5,306 bases of DNA from Chloroflexota bacterium. Lineage in GTDB: Bacteria > Chloroflexota > FW602-bin22 > JACPRP01. Shown here one piece after another: positions 5,016 to 5,306 of this stretch; position 1 is the stretch's first letter, and every line of letters starts with the position of its first letter. Below the pieces are notes generated by a model, which was not told the origin of the DNA, searched no databases, and saw only the letters and a program-made list of their open reading frames with translations. The position numbers and the translations under genes were made by a program. The stretch spans positions 1 to 5,306 of the forward strand of contig JACQUC010000019.1 in the NCBI GenBank assembly GCA_016210495.1, in the 5' to 3' direction.

Positions 5016-5306
5016 TCACCTCGCCCTCGTCTCCCCCACCGTCCTTCCGAACGGCCTGTACCGCGTTGGCGTCGCGCCCTGCGCCGCCGCGCCCTTGTGC
5101 ACGGAGTGCACGCCGAACCGCGACCTGATCTCGTCCAGCGCCGTCGCCAGCCTATGCTCCCGCTCGTCCGCCGTCTCCCAAAGTGAAAGCTGCTGGCTCC
5201 GCACCGACAGCTCGCCCACGCCAACCCCGATGAGCCGCACGTGGCGGTCGTCCCGGGCGAGCTCGCGGTCCAGCAGCTCGGCGCCCGCGGCCAGGAGGGC
5301 CTCGTC
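5016..5306 (-). CDS. dinB: DNA polymerase IV (DinB, Y-family), C-terminal fragment
   Basis: The last 96 codons of a Y-family translesion polymerase; the catalytic palm and fingers lie beyond the window edge. The fragment shows the end of the little-finger domain (HVRLIGVGVGELS at residues 22-34), then QLSLW at 39-43, which matches the beta-clamp-binding peptide (QLxLF type) of DinB and ImuB proteins, and the family tail DEIRSRFGVHSVHKGA at 58-73. It would bypass damaged template bases while tethered to the sliding clamp. Codons are strongly GC-biased like acpS, so it is native flank. It ends at a TGA 90 bases upstream of methyltransferase 1 on the same strand, with no clear terminator between, so read-through into the R-M operon is possible. 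Confidence 0.85.
   Translation of the reverse strand, partial: DEALLAAGAELLDRELARDDRHVRLIGVGVGELSVRSQQLSLWETADEREHRLATALDEIRSRFGVHSVHKGAAAQGATPTRYRPFGRTVGETRAR

Overview
The window suggests a high-GC bacterium carrying a lower-GC restriction-modification (R-M) island. Two flanking housekeeping-type genes are very GC-rich with strong G/C preference at third codon positions (47/60 G+C in bases 241-300 and 45/60 in bases 5221-5280, counted by hand). The interior is closer to balanced (30/60 in bases 1921-1980). The flanks fit a high-GC Actinobacteria-, Chloroflexi- or Symbiobacterium-like chromosome, but the sequence does not allow a firm taxon call.

Layout. Bases 1-68 hold the last codons of an unidentified protein, followed at once by a small GC-rich hairpin. 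Bases 154-510 encode a stand-alone AcpS-type phosphopantetheinyl transferase, followed by a second stem-loop. Bases 511-757 contain no convincing gene; they hold weak promoter-like elements for the next gene. Bases 758-1924 (+) encode a PLD-superfamily (HxK...GSxN) nuclease with a C-terminal DNA-binding-like domain, resembling the metal-independent type IIS enzyme BfiI and the NgoFVII family. Converging on it from the minus strand are two consecutive DNA methyltransferases: 4925->3537, with an N-terminal MerR-like helix-turn-helix, and 3504->1921, with a different N-terminal domain. The nuclease and the second methyltransferase overlap by 4 bases at their stop codons. A TTGACA element and an 18-base inverted repeat sit just upstream of the first methyltransferase. 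Bases 5016-5306 (-) are the 3' end of a DinB-type Y-family DNA polymerase, including a beta-clamp-binding motif.

How the genes work together. One PLD-type endonuclease plus two SPPY-type amino-methyltransferases is the composition reported for BfiI, where two N4-cytosine methyltransferases each protect one strand of an asymmetric site. I infer a complete BfiI-like type IIS R-M system inserted between acpS and dinB. No separate controller (C) protein gene is present. The HTH fused to the first methyltransferase, with the dyad at its own promoter, is a plausible built-in autoregulator. The recognition sequence cannot be deduced from this sequence.
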